This document shows, piece after piece, positions 1-8,775 of a DNA stretch of 64,000 nucleotides. Below the pieces are notes generated by a model. It did no database searches. It was not told the origin of the DNA and saw only the letters and a program-made list of their open reading frames with translations. The position numbers and the translations under genes were made by a program. The stretch is from an uncultured Desulfobacter sp. (GTDB taxonomy: Bacteria > Desulfobacterota > Desulfobacteria > Desulfobacterales > Desulfobacteraceae): positions 744,001 to 808,000 of the forward strand of contig NZ_OY761440.1 of the NCBI RefSeq assembly GCF_963664415.1, given 5' to 3'. The number at the start of each line of letters is the position of its first letter. Position 1 is the stretch's first letter.

Positions 1-400
1 TGGGGTCTGCCATGGGTCTTTGGGGGGAAGTTCCCGGATTCACGCCTGACTTTTCTTCGGCGGTAGCCTGGGTTACACTTGTCAATTCATTGTTTTTCAG
101 CCGGGTCACGGCCTGGGCCACGGTACCTGCCTGCCCCGGATACACAGCCACACCTGCTGAATTAAACACCTCCATGGCATTGGGGCCGCAACTGCCGGTT
201 AAAACGGCCTGAACACCTTTGGAAATCACAAAGGAGGCTGTCTGAATACCTGCGCCTCCGGTCAAATTCATACTCTCATTGGCAAAGCTTTCATAAGCCA
301 TGGTATCCGTATCAACGATCAAAAGAAAATCACACCTGCCGAACCTGGGATTGATCTCAGCATCCAAGTCTTGACCATATGCGCTGATTGCGACTTTCAT
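1..400 (-). CDS. NifX/NifB-type dinitrogenase iron-molybdenum cofactor family protein (3' end off the window)
   Basis: Reverse-strand frame open from the ATG at 398-400 to the window edge (133 codons seen, no stop). The N-terminus MKVAISAYGQDLDAEINPRF and the following FGRCDFLLIVD, GGAGIQTA and VLTGSCGPNAMEVF blocks are typical of the COG1433/NifX fold, small proteins that bind or carry Fe-Mo or Fe-S clusters. A good ribosome site (AGGAG) lies 6-7 bases before the ATG. Many such proteins in anaerobes are not linked to nitrogenase; with no nif gene visible here, the exact role is unknown. Confidence 0.8.
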   Translation of the reverse strand, partial: MKVAISAYGQDLDAEINPRFGRCDFLLIVDTDTMAYESFANESMNLTGGAGIQTASFVISKGVQAVLTGSCGPNAMEVFNSAGVAVYPGQAGTVAQAVTRLKNNELTSVTQATAEEKSGVNPGTSPQRPMADP

Positions 401-675
401 AAATGCTCCTTAAATATAAAGGGTTGAAAGATTGCTGCACCAGCAAATATTAGCAAGACCCGTACCACCGCGAATAAAACCTATTTTCAACATGTTACAT
501 TTTAGAGACCCCATCATCAGCAGTAAAAGAAAAACCATGGGTCGCACAATTGCGACAGACTGGCATTGGCATAAACATCAGCCGGACCAAACGACATGAC
601 CGGTGAATTTCATAATTTGCCAAATTAATTCATCCTTACCTTCCGTTTTTTTTATTTGCCCTCTATAATGCCCAA
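401..675. other. intergenic region between divergent genes
   Basis: 275 bases separating the NifX-type gene (-) and the phosphatase gene (+). A TATAAT hexamer lies at 664-669. No further gene or convincing operator was seen. Confidence 0.5.
641..669 (+). promoter_or_regulatory. possible sigma-70 promoter of the glucosylglycerate cluster
   Basis: A perfect -10 hexamer TATAAT at 664-669 lies 17 bases after a weak -35 (TTCCGT, 641-646). Initiation 6-7 bases downstream would fall at or beside the ATG at 676, so the message could be leaderless, or have a very short leader if the ATG at 685 is used. Prediction by eye only. Confidence 0.35.
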
Positions 676-1515
676 ATGACTGAAATGCCACACAGCGGTA
701 AAGCACTCGTATTCACAGATCTTGACGGCACCCTTCTGGACCATGATACCTATGGTTTTGAACCGGCGTTGCCGGCCCTGGCCATGCTTGCCCAAAAAAA
801 GATCCCTGTCATCCTTAATTCCAGCAAAACCCTGGTTGAAATAATTAAAATTCGCAGTGCCCTTGGCAATTGCCACCCTTTTATCGCAGAAAACGGCTCT
901 GTGGTGGCCGTACCGGAACAGACATTTCCCGGCCTGGCCCAAAAAGATTCTTTATTTCAACAGCAATCAGGGCTCCTGGTTAAACGGCTTGGGGGCGACA
1001 GAAACACGGTTTTAGCCATACTAAATCGTTTACGGCAGACACATGGCTTTTCCTTTGAAGGCTTTGCCGATATGAAGCCGGCCCGGCTTTCACAGGTCAC
1101 GGGACTAACAGAAGCGCAGGTCATACAAGCAGGGCAGCGCCTAAGCACTGAACCCATTCTTTGGAAGGGATCCCCCGAACAATGGGAGGCGTTTACCGGA
1201 CATCTCGCGGACGCCGGCCTTGGCTGGGTCCAGGGCGGACGGTTTATCTCCATATCCCGACCCTTTGAAAAAAAGGACGGGGTGGCCTGCCTACTGAAAC
1301 TTTATACTGCAGATACGGGCAGCGTACCCCTCACCATAGGCCTTGGTGACAGCCCCAATGACCAGGCTATGCTGAATATGATGGACATTGCAGTTGTCAT
1401 CCGTTCAGCCCGCTGTGATCAAATTACGTTAAATCAACCACACACCGTTATCCGCACCACAGCAAAAGGGCCTGAAGGGTGGCAGGAGGCCATGGACACG
1501 ATTTTCAACACATAA
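676..1515 (+). CDS. HAD-family mannosyl/glucosyl-3-phosphoglycerate phosphatase
   Basis: Removes the phosphate from a hexosyl-3-phosphoglycerate to give mannosyl- or glucosylglycerate, a compatible solute. 279 aa, HAD subclass IIB. Motif I is FTDLDGTLLD (Asp15/Asp17), motif II is the ILNSS segment near 47-50, and the metal-binding motif IV is GLGDSPND (222-229). The block FIAENGSVV (69-77) is typical of the MPGP branch. Start: ATG 676; ATG 685 (MPHSGKAL) is also possible and no clear ribosome site precedes either. It is 15 bases from the glycosyltransferase that would make its substrate. The sugar (glucose or mannose) cannot be read from the sequence; the neighbouring phosphorylase favours glucose. 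Confidence 0.85.
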   Translation: MTEMPHSGKALVFTDLDGTLLDHDTYGFEPALPALAMLAQKKIPVILNSSKTLVEIIKIRSALGNCHPFIAENGSVVAVPEQTFPGLAQKDSLFQQQSGLLVKRLGGDRNTVLAILNRLRQTHGFSFEGFADMKPARLSQVTGLTEAQVIQAGQRLSTEPILWKGSPEQWEAFTGHLADAGLGWVQGGRFISISRPFEKKDGVACLLKLYTADTGSVPLTIGLGDSPNDQAMLNMMDIAVVIRSARCDQITLNQPHTVIRTTAKGPEGWQEAMDTIFNT

Positions 1516-1530
1516 AGGAGGCTTTAACAC

Positions 1531-2754
1531 ATGGGCGATTTTCATCAAAACGGTATTATCACCATATTGCACAACCTCTCCAGGAAGCCGGTGGAAGAGC
1601 TGGAATCCCAGCTCAGTGGATTTTCAAAAAAACGGCCACTGGGCCTGGTGCTGCCCTCTCTTTTCTCCGAGCTTGAAGGACGGGCCCTGGCCCATATTGT
1701 GGAAGAACTGGCCAAGGTCACTTATCTGGATCAAATTGTCATCGGGCTGGATCGGGCCAATGAAGAACAGTATCGGCACGCCCTTAAATTTTTTTCCCGC
1801 CTGCCCCAACACCACCGTATTCTCTGGAACGATGGGCCACGATTACGCGCCATAGACAAAAAACTGACACAGCTGGATCTGGCACCCACGGAAGCAGGCA
1901 AGGGCAGGAACGTCTGGTATTGCTTTGGATATGTTCTGGCATCGAGTCTGGTGGATGCCGTGGCGTTGCATGACTGTGATATCTTGACCTATGAGCGTTC
2001 CCTGCTGGCCCGTCTGATCTATCCTGTGGCCCATCCCGAATTTGCCTATAAATTCTGCAAAGGGTATTATGCCCGATTTACCGAATCCAAGGTCAATGGG
2101 CGGGTGAGCCGGCTTCTGGTATCGCCTTTGTTATCCGCTTTGAAAAAAATCTGTTCATCATCCGACTCTCTAGATTATCTGGAGAGCTTCAGATATCCCC
2201 TGGCCGGGGAATTTTCCATGCGAACCGATGTGCTTGAAGAGTTACGAATGCCAACGGACTGGGGGCTTGAGGTAGGTATTTTGTACGAAATGAAACGCAA
2301 CTACAGCCTAAACCGCATTTGTCAGGTGGACATTGCCGACACTTACGACCACAAGCATCAGCCATTAAGCTTTGATGATGCGGATGCAGGGCTCTCCAAA
2401 ATGAGCATTGACATTGCCAAGGCCATCTTTAAAAAGCTGGCCACAGAAGGTGAAATCTTTACCGCTGAAACCTTCCGGACCATTAAGGCCACCTACTACC
2501 GGCAGGCCCTGGATTTTGTGGAAATCTACCACAATGACGCTTTGATGAACGGATTGACCTTGGACCGCCACAAAGAAGAACAGGCTGTGGAGCTGTTTGC
2601 CGAAAACATCCTGGCCGCGGGGAACAGTTTCCTTGAGGGCCCCCATACAACGCCGTTTATTCCGGCCTGGAACCGGGTGAAATCCGCTTTTCCCGAAATT
2701 ATGGATGACTTAAAAGACGCGGTTGAAAAAGACTATGAACAATATCACCCTTAA
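1531..2754 (+). CDS. glycosyltransferase, glucosyl-3-phosphoglycerate synthase-like
   Basis: Expected to transfer a hexose from a nucleotide sugar to 3-phosphoglycerate, the first step of glucosylglycerate synthesis. 407 aa, GT-A fold: an N-terminal LVLPSLFSELEG stretch (39-50), a nucleotide-sugar-binding region, and a metal-binding HDCD (147-150) after the AGKGRNVWY loop (122-130). Length and motif order match the GpgS/mannosylglycerate synthase group. A strong ribosome site (AAAGGAGG) precedes ATG 1531. It lies between the matching phosphatase and a GH13_18 phosphorylase, so the assignment rests on motifs and context together. The donor (UDP-, GDP- or ADP-glucose, or GDP-mannose) is not determined. 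Confidence 0.78.
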   Translation: MGDFHQNGIITILHNLSRKPVEELESQLSGFSKKRPLGLVLPSLFSELEGRALAHIVEELAKVTYLDQIVIGLDRANEEQYRHALKFFSRLPQHHRILWNDGPRLRAIDKKLTQLDLAPTEAGKGRNVWYCFGYVLASSLVDAVALHDCDILTYERSLLARLIYPVAHPEFAYKFCKGYYARFTESKVNGRVSRLLVSPLLSALKKICSSSDSLDYLESFRYPLAGEFSMRTDVLEELRMPTDWGLEVGILYEMKRNYSLNRICQVDIADTYDHKHQPLSFDDADAGLSKMSIDIAKAIFKKLATEGEIFTAETFRTIKATYYRQALDFVEIYHNDALMNGLTLDRHKEEQAVELFAENILAAGNSFLEGPHTTPFIPAWNRVKSAFPEIMDDLKDAVEKDYEQYHP

Positions 2755-4510
2755 AGCACCGGCCTGCCTGTTTGACAGGGTTAAAGCCCACCTTGAAATC
2801 ATTTACCCAGGGCAAGACGCAGACGCCCTGACCCGAAAGGCCATTGCCTTTTTCGAACCAATCCACGAAACCCTTGATGACGGCTGTGTTTCCGCTATCC
2901 CACTATGGTCTGAAAAGGACATTGCCCTGCTCACCTACGGCAATTCCCTTGTAGAAGAAGAGACGCTACCCTTAGAAACACTTGACCGATTTCTAAAAAA
3001 GTATACTCAAGACCGGTTCTCCATTGTCCATATCCTGCCTTTTTTCCCCTATTCCTCGGATGACGGTTTTGCGGTCATGGATTACTACACGGTAAACCCG
3101 AGCCTGGGGGATTGGAAGGACATCCGCAAAATTGCCGGACACTGCCGGCTAATGGCCGATCTTGTGGTCAATCATACATCATCTCGCAGCAGATGGTTTG
3201 AAAACTTTAAAAAAAGCATCCACCCGGGAAAGGATTATTATGTGACCGTGGACCCACAAAGTGACCTGTCACAGGTGATCCGCCCCCGGACGACACCTCT
3301 GGTGCGGGAGGTGGCCACACCAGATGGCCCCCGACACGTTTGGTGTACCTTCGGCCATGATCAGGTGGACCTGAATTTTAAAAATCCGAACGTCCTCATG
3401 GAATTTTTAGCGATTATCCGCCATTACCTGGATAACGGGGTAGAGGTGTTCCGGCTGGACGCTGTGGCCTTTCTATGGAAAGAGGTCTGTACCACCTGCC
3501 TGCATTTAGGCCAGACCCATAAAATCGTCAAACTCATGCGCACCCTGATCCAGGCCCACAACCCCAGGGCCATCATTATCACGGAGACCAATGTGCCGGC
3601 CCGGGAAAACATCTCCTATTTCGGCATAGGCGACGAAGCGCAGATCATATACAATTTTCCGCTGCCTCCATTTTTGCTCAACACAATGATCACAGGCAAC
3701 AGCAAAGGTATAACGGATTGGCTGAAAACCATGCCGGACACCATGGAAAGCACCACTTGCCTGAACTTTATCGCCTCCCACGACGGTATTGGTCTGCGGC
3801 CGGTGGAGGATTATTTTTCCCGCCAGGAGATGACACAACTCATTGATCTGATGAAGGCATTTGGTGGCAAAATTTCCACCCGCGCGCTCAACGACCACAA
3901 GGACAACCCGTATGAAATCAATATCAGTCTTTGGGATGCCATGAAAGGAACGATTCACTGCCGGGAAACTAATTTCCAGATAGAACGGTTTATCTGTGCA
4001 CACACCATCATGCTGGGCCTTAAAGGCATCCCAGCCATATATATCCACAGCCTGCTGGGTACGGAAAATGATTATGAGCGCAGAGAGAATCTGCAATCCA
4101 ACCGCGCTGTCAATCGACATATCTGGAATTATCCGGATCTGTGTGAAAAGCTGGCTGATCCCGACGCCCACCACCATCAAGTATTTTCCACCCTTTGCGC
4201 ACTTGTGGACAAAAGAAAGCAGCAGCAAGCCTTTCACCCGGATGCCGGGCAGACCACCTTTAACATAAACAGAAAAATTGTGGCATTCCAGCGAAGGCCG
4301 GATAAAGAGAGCAACGCCCCTGCCCTATTCTGCATTCACAACATCACGAACCAGGCCGTCACCATTCCCCCAAACGACCTGCCCGAACCGTGGCGGCAGG
4401 CAGGTGGTGTGGATCTAATATCAGAAAACCCGGTTCAGCTCGATACAGATTTGAATCTTACCCCTTACCAATCCATGTGGATTAAAAAAACTGCAACCCC
4501 AAAATCTTAA
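2735..4510 (+). CDS. GH13_18 sucrose-phosphorylase family enzyme, probable glucosylglycerate phosphorylase
   Basis: Retaining alpha-glucoside phosphorylase. With the ATG at 2735 the protein has 591 aa; a TTG at 2723 would add four residues. GH13 signatures: LPFFPYSSDDGF (101-112), the ADLVVNHTS region I (141-149), nucleophile Asp242 in FRLDAV, acid/base Glu284 in ITETNVP, and transition-state Asp350 in FIASHDG. Family GH13_18 includes sucrose, sucrose-6-phosphate and glucosylglycerate phosphorylases. Context with a glucosylglycerate-type synthase and phosphatase makes glucosylglycerate + Pi to glucose-1-phosphate + glycerate the likely reaction. The start overlaps the preceding gene by 20 bases, which suggests translational coupling. 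Confidence 0.82.
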   Translation: MNNITLKAPACLFDRVKAHLEIIYPGQDADALTRKAIAFFEPIHETLDDGCVSAIPLWSEKDIALLTYGNSLVEEETLPLETLDRFLKKYTQDRFSIVHILPFFPYSSDDGFAVMDYYTVNPSLGDWKDIRKIAGHCRLMADLVVNHTSSRSRWFENFKKSIHPGKDYYVTVDPQSDLSQVIRPRTTPLVREVATPDGPRHVWCTFGHDQVDLNFKNPNVLMEFLAIIRHYLDNGVEVFRLDAVAFLWKEVCTTCLHLGQTHKIVKLMRTLIQAHNPRAIIITETNVPARENISYFGIGDEAQIIYNFPLPPFLLNTMITGNSKGITDWLKTMPDTMESTTCLNFIASHDGIGLRPVEDYFSRQEMTQLIDLMKAFGGKISTRALNDHKDNPYEINISLWDAMKGTIHCRETNFQIERFICAHTIMLGLKGIPAIYIHSLLGTENDYERRENLQSNRAVNRHIWNYPDLCEKLADPDAHHHQVFSTLCALVDKRKQQQAFHPDAGQTTFNINRKIVAFQRRPDKESNAPALFCIHNITNQAVTIPPNDLPEPWRQAGGVDLISENPVQLDTDLNLTPYQSMWIKKTATPKS

Positions 4511-4524
4511 GACAGGATAATTTA

Positions 4525-6531
4525 ATGACGCCCAGTGACATCTCCGGTCTCTCAAGACTGGATCTTAACTTATGGAAGGAATACCTGGATATTGCCCAGG
4601 AGTTCTGGCTGCCCCAAAGCCTTAAAAGCAGGACACGGTTTATTGTGATGTTGTGTCTTTTGATGGCCTTTGTCGCATCTGTTCTGTTTTTGTTTGTTGC
4701 CGCCGCCACAATCGCTACCCATACCCTTGCACCCGAGTTTGTTACCAAAACGGCTCCGGGCCTGATGGACTGGATCCAGGGCATTATCCATTCCAGTCTG
4801 ATCTGGGTTCTGGCTGCCGGTTTTATAGTTCCAGCCCTGATCTTTTCCCTCTACTCAAAAAAACTGAAAGGGTTCTTTCTGCCCTGGGGCATCCTTGGGA
4901 TTCTTCTTTTACTTTCATTCACGGTGTCAGGGCTCAATGTGGTCCTCAGCTATGTGGGTCGTTTTTTCCAAACCGCCCTTGCCCAGAAGGATCAGGCCAC
5001 ATTCTGGCGCTTTCTCTACGTGTATGCCTCGGTATTTGTAATCGGCACCCCCATTGTGGTGATTTACTCATACATCAGGAAAAAACTAGGGCTGTTCTGG
5101 CGGGAGTGGATCACCACCAGTTTCATTGACAATTATCTTAAAAACCGAGCCTACTATGCCTTGACCACCAACAAGGAAATTGACAACCCGGACCAGCGGC
5201 TTGCCGAGGATTTAAGAGAGTTCACGATGACCAGTTTAAGTTTTTTGCTTATCATCCTAGGCGCCATCATTGACCTTGTGGCCTTTACTGGCATTTTGTG
5301 GTCCATTTCCAGACTTTTGTCGGGCATACTGTTTGTATATGCCTTTTGCGGAACCCTTATCACCATATTCATAGGAAAGCGCCTGATCGGGCTCAACTAC
5401 AACCAGTTGCGCAAGGAAGCCGATTTCAGGTACGGCCTGATCCATATCCGGGACAACGCCGAGTCCATTGCCTTTTACCAGGGCGAAAAAGGGGAAAAGG
5501 AACAAATCTTCAAGCGATTTAAAGCAGTGCTGAAAAACTTTAATTTTCTCATTGGCTGGCAGCGGAACCTTGATTTTTTTACCACCGGTTACAATTACCT
5601 CGTCATTATCCTGCCCGCCATGATTGTGGCACCCATGTATTTCGCCGGCAAGGTGGAATTCGGTGAAATATCCCAGGCCTCATTTGCCTTTGGCCAGGTG
5701 TTGGGTGCCTTTTCCATCATTGTTCAGTATTTTGACAGTATCAGCGCTTTTGCCGCAGGCATCAACCGGGTTTCTACATTTAAAGACAAACTGTTCACGG
5801 CTTCCGGCTCCAAAACGTCGGGCGATGACAAAAATCGGACTCAAATTCAACGTGTGGCCAAAGAGACGATCCGGGTGCAAGACCTGACCTTGCAAACCCC
5901 TGATTATAAACGCACCCTGATCCAAAATCTGAGTATTGACCTTGATAAAGGTAAAAGCATCCTGATCATGGGTCATTCCGGTGCGGGAAAAAGTTCTCTG
6001 CTGCGGGGTATTGCCGGGCTCTGGGCCTCGGGTTCCGGAACCATTGAACACCCACCGGTGGACAAGGTTATGTTTCTACCTCAGAAACCCTATATGGTGC
6101 TGGGAAGTTTACGGGAACAACTCCAATATCCCAGCGGGCATCACCTGGACGACACTCAGATCAAGGCGGTCATGGAGAGGGTCAATCTCACGGATCTGTA
6201 TCAAAAATTGCAGCGTGCGGCCGGGGACAACTCTTTTATTGACGCGGAAAATAACTGGGTAGAGATGCTTTCCCAGGGCGAACAGCAGCGGTTGGCCTTT
6301 GCCAGGCTTTTGACAACGAAACCCGAGTTTGCCATTTTGGATGAAGCCACCTCCGCTTTAGACGTAGACAATGAAAAGGCTTTGTACAACATCTTATCAC
6401 AACTTAACATCACTTATATCAGCGTGGGCCACCGTCCTACGTTGAAAGCCTATCATGATAAAATCCTGTTCATAAGCGGTAACGGTGGATGGGAAATCAA
6501 TAAAGCGTCAACCAGCCAGGATTTTGTTTAA
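4525..6531 (+). CDS. SbmA/YddA-like ABC transporter, fused permease and ATPase
   Basis: 668 aa. About six or more hydrophobic segments (near 40-65, 92-108, 120-142, 165-182, 236-282 and 357-373) form an ABC_membrane_2 (SbmA/BacA) type domain, including the SFIDNYLKNRAYY segment (199-211). The ATPase half has Walker A GHSGAGKSS (483-491), signature LSQGEQQR (582-589), Walker B ILDEATSALD with Asp606/Glu607, and switch His636. This group contains peptide and cobalamin-type transporters as well as uncharacterised YddA proteins; substrate and direction cannot be read here. It starts 14 bases after the phosphorylase gene and is probably co-transcribed, so a link to osmolyte or cell-envelope stress is possible but unproven. 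Confidence 0.85.
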   Translation: MTPSDISGLSRLDLNLWKEYLDIAQEFWLPQSLKSRTRFIVMLCLLMAFVASVLFLFVAAATIATHTLAPEFVTKTAPGLMDWIQGIIHSSLIWVLAAGFIVPALIFSLYSKKLKGFFLPWGILGILLLLSFTVSGLNVVLSYVGRFFQTALAQKDQATFWRFLYVYASVFVIGTPIVVIYSYIRKKLGLFWREWITTSFIDNYLKNRAYYALTTNKEIDNPDQRLAEDLREFTMTSLSFLLIILGAIIDLVAFTGILWSISRLLSGILFVYAFCGTLITIFIGKRLIGLNYNQLRKEADFRYGLIHIRDNAESIAFYQGEKGEKEQIFKRFKAVLKNFNFLIGWQRNLDFFTTGYNYLVIILPAMIVAPMYFAGKVEFGEISQASFAFGQVLGAFSIIVQYFDSISAFAAGINRVSTFKDKLFTASGSKTSGDDKNRTQIQRVAKETIRVQDLTLQTPDYKRTLIQNLSIDLDKGKSILIMGHSGAGKSSLLRGIAGLWASGSGTIEHPPVDKVMFLPQKPYMVLGSLREQLQYPSGHHLDDTQIKAVMERVNLTDLYQKLQRAAGDNSFIDAENNWVEMLSQGEQQRLAFARLLTTKPEFAILDEATSALDVDNEKALYNILSQLNITYISVGHRPTLKAYHDKILFISGNGGWEINKASTSQDFV

Positions 6532-6534
6532 CAA

Positions 6535-6623
6535 CCATGGGCTGAATCTGGTCTATTAACGACCAGATTCAGCCCACAATGAAGGAGAGAAAACCGGCAC
6601 AAAATAATAGACTTTCTCTATAT
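6535..6623 (+). repeat. two-hairpin intergenic repeat, copy A
   Basis: Starts CCATGGGCTGA. The first hairpin is perfect: GGGCTGAATCTGGTC (6539-6553), a 7-base loop, and its complement at 6561-6575. The conserved AGCCCACAA box follows, then a degenerate second half ending GACTTTCTCTATAT. It matches copies B, C and D, so it is a dispersed element that may also terminate the transporter operon. No U-tract follows the stem. Confidence 0.7.
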
Positions 6624-6699
6624 CACCCCATTGTTGTATAAAAATTTTCTAACAAAACAAAAAAGAAACAAATAAGCCCCCCAAAGAAAAGATACAAAA

Positions 6700-7279
6700 A
6701 TATAAGGACAAAGACAATAAAAGTACAGCAGGGAAGCCTGAAACAGGATCCCACCACCCATGATAACAACAGAGTAAAACGCTACATTTCAAAATACACT
6801 ATCAATCCGGCGATCTGCCACGGAATTTCCCATGAAGTCGGCTCTGTTGAGAAAAGAAAATTTGCCGATCTTGTTTTGTGAAAACCTGCCCTGTTCGGGG
6901 TCAAATCCTCCCTAATCATTAAGGACGGCATGATTACCCTAGCCCCAATGGGAGATCCCAATGCCTCCATTCCTTCACCCCAGCCGGTCCATTACCGGCC
7001 CATGTTCGGTGCCTTTGGCAGGGCCCGGCATGAGAATCCATCTCCTTTGTTTCGGGAACTGCTCTGGAAAAGGGTATGCTATACAGCGCCGGGCTGAAAT
7101 CACGTCTTGTATCCGTCAAGGCTTGCCTGGCCATCGGCAAAAAATATATGATTCACAACACCTATCAACCTCATATGGAAGTTGACCCGCAAACTTACGA
7201 AGTTAGGGCATATAGAGAATTTTTAACCTGTGATTCGGCGTCGGTACTTCCCACGGCGCAAAGATACTTTTTATTCTAA
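6700..7279 (+). pseudogene. ureC: remnant of urease alpha subunit (C-terminal part)
   Basis: Decayed C-terminal third of urease alpha. Reading across frames gives KVQQGSLK..., RVKRYISKYTINPAICHG, ISHEVGSVEKRKFADLVL, then a TGA at 6879-6881 where the family has Trp, then KPALFGVKSSLIIKDGMI, LAPMGDPNASIP and QPVHYRPMFGAFG. After a frameshift and loss of sequence comes the terminal MIHNTYQPHMEVDPQTYEV ... AQRYFLF, which ends exactly like intact UreC. The N-terminal two thirds, with most nickel ligands, are missing, so it cannot make urease. Coordinates of the left edge are approximate. Confidence 0.85.
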
Positions 7280-7281
7280 AA

Positions 7282-7347
7282 ATGATTGAATTAACCAATA
7301 TAACTTTAGACCAAAGCCCCGAAACGACCACCCTGACTGACCTTGCC
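7282..7347 (+). pseudogene. short unassigned fragment between ureC and ureG remnants
   Basis: 22 codons (MIELTNITLDQSPETTT...) in frame with the ureG remnant. In urease operons ureE and ureF usually lie here; the MIELT start resembles a UreE N-terminus, but it is too short to assign. Probably all that is left after a deletion. Confidence 0.3.
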
Positions 7348-7603
7348 GTGAAAAAAAAAGAACAAAAAGCGCCCCTTCGCGTAGGCGTTGGACAACCCGT
7401 CGGCTCAGGTAAAACAGCCCTTTCTTATAGTAATCAACAAGGTAGATTTAGCTCACCTCGTCGGAGCATCCCTTGAAGTCATGGAACAGGACACTCTCCG
7501 AATGAGAAAAGACAAGCCCTTTGTCTTTGCCAACATGAAAACCGGAAAAGGCGTTGACGACATCATCGAATTTTTGATTCATGAAGGAATGCTTGAATCG
7601 TAA
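7348..7603 (+). pseudogene. ureG: remnant of urease accessory GTPase with internal deletion and frameshift
   Basis: A GTG at 7348 begins a UreG-like N-terminus, APLRVGVGQPVGSGKTAL, with the P-loop. The reading then jumps, near 7415-7430 and in another frame, to the C-terminal part LIVINKVDLAHLVGASLEV ... KTGKGVDDIIEFLIHEGML. About 100 residues between P-loop and NKxD motif are gone. This fits one internal deletion plus a frameshift. Non-functional. Confidence 0.82.
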
Positions 7604-7677
7604 GCCGTCAATCAAACGCCAATTAAGAGCGCGAACAAAGTTTCTGCGACGATATAAAATAGCTGGAACCTACATTA

Positions 7678-8535
7678 TTATGGAACTATGGCAGCCCGCA
7701 GGGCCGCAGAATATGCATTGATAACGAGATTTTTCTTGTCAGTTCCATAATATTTTTTGCTCCCTTCTTTTTTCTGCTCCAACGGCAGATCATCGGGGCT
7801 TGATCCTGACCCAAAAAAGAAATGGTATAAATTTTTCCCGATTGGCTTGTTACCATAAGCTTTTTTAAATTTTTCGGCAGCCGTTCTCAAATTTAGCCGA
7901 AGCGCCACAGCGGGGTTATCTTCTACATAGGGATACTCTAAAAGCTCTCCGATCTTTTCAAACAAAAGAATATCTTCGTAAATTTTTAAATACTTAGGGT
8001 GAACAGTAATTAATAAATCATCCGCATGGAGAACTTCAATCGCATGATTATAAATAAATCTATTCATAATCATAGGAACATTTTTATTTCCTTTGCGGTA
8101 TGTCGGATCTGATGCTAAGCACCCGACTTCAACAATGCGCCGTTTCTGCTTTCTTAGCTTGTTCACCTCCCGTTCAAATCCCTCATCCATGGGAAGGCCT
8201 AGTTCATTGTCCGCAAACATGCTGGCTGTATATATGGGCCTATATTCAGCTTGATCATCGGCCAAGCACCCCATAAAAACCATAGTCTCAGGATCTGAAT
8301 GATGCTTGATAATCCTGTATGGAAGGGAGGACGGCTTAATAAAACCAGCTTCTAAATAGACATCATATACTAATTTGAAGCAGGACATATAATCTTCGGC
8401 ACGAAATACTTGTTGAAAAGTTACATCTTCCAAGCTGGTTTGGAAATCAGGAAGACCTCCACGGATAATTTTTTTCCTAAAATTCCCAGGCAGACAAGGC
8501 AAAAACGAGTTCAATAGCAAATCTGATAGGTTCAT
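7678..8535 (-). CDS. FeeM-like GNAT-fold acyltransferase (probable N-acyl amino acid synthase family)
   Basis: 285 aa, soluble, no signal peptide. The pattern is that of the FeeM/autoinducer-synthase-like acyltransferases: CFKLVYDVYLEAGFI early (about 51-65), KRRIVEVGCLASDPTYRKG in the acyl-donor-binding core, and DLLITVHPKYLKIYEDILLF toward the C-terminus. Members join acyl chains from acyl-ACP to amino acids, or serve exosortase-linked systems; the product here is unknown. AAGAGAAG before the ATG can serve as ribosome site. It stands alone between decayed sequences and is transcribed against them, so it may be an island gene. Confidence 0.55.
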   Translation of the reverse strand: MNLSDLLLNSFLPCLPGNFRKKIIRGGLPDFQTSLEDVTFQQVFRAEDYMSCFKLVYDVYLEAGFIKPSSLPYRIIKHHSDPETMVFMGCLADDQAEYRPIYTASMFADNELGLPMDEGFEREVNKLRKQKRRIVEVGCLASDPTYRKGNKNVPMIMNRFIYNHAIEVLHADDLLITVHPKYLKIYEDILLFEKIGELLEYPYVEDNPAVALRLNLRTAAEKFKKAYGNKPIGKNLYHFFFGSGSSPDDLPLEQKKEGSKKYYGTDKKNLVINAYSAALRAAIVP

Positions 8536-8775
8536 AATCTTTAATCTTCTCTTAATAGTGGATCTGCGTTAATTTTTAAATTCAGCATAGTTATTTCAAT
8601 TACCAAATAGCAATTTTAATACCAGGCTAAAAATATTCTAAAAAACCTTGAAAGAAAGGCTTTTCAGACGATTTAGCTATCGTCGATCATTCAATAAAAG
8701 CAGGATAAAGTTACGAAAATTACAACATCCGGTTACCAAATTTGCACCCCCTACTAACCCACCATCTCCGCTTAA
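8536..8775. other. AT-rich intergenic stretch without recognised gene
   Basis: Upstream region of the acyltransferase gene (-). No open frame, hairpin or motif worth reporting was found, apart from its own promoter being expected here. Confidence 0.4.

Noticed and set aside
6879..6881. TGA in the ureC remnant as a selenocysteine codon (selA is present)
   Set aside because: The family has Trp here, no SECIS-like hairpin follows, and further frameshifts and a truncation show decay.
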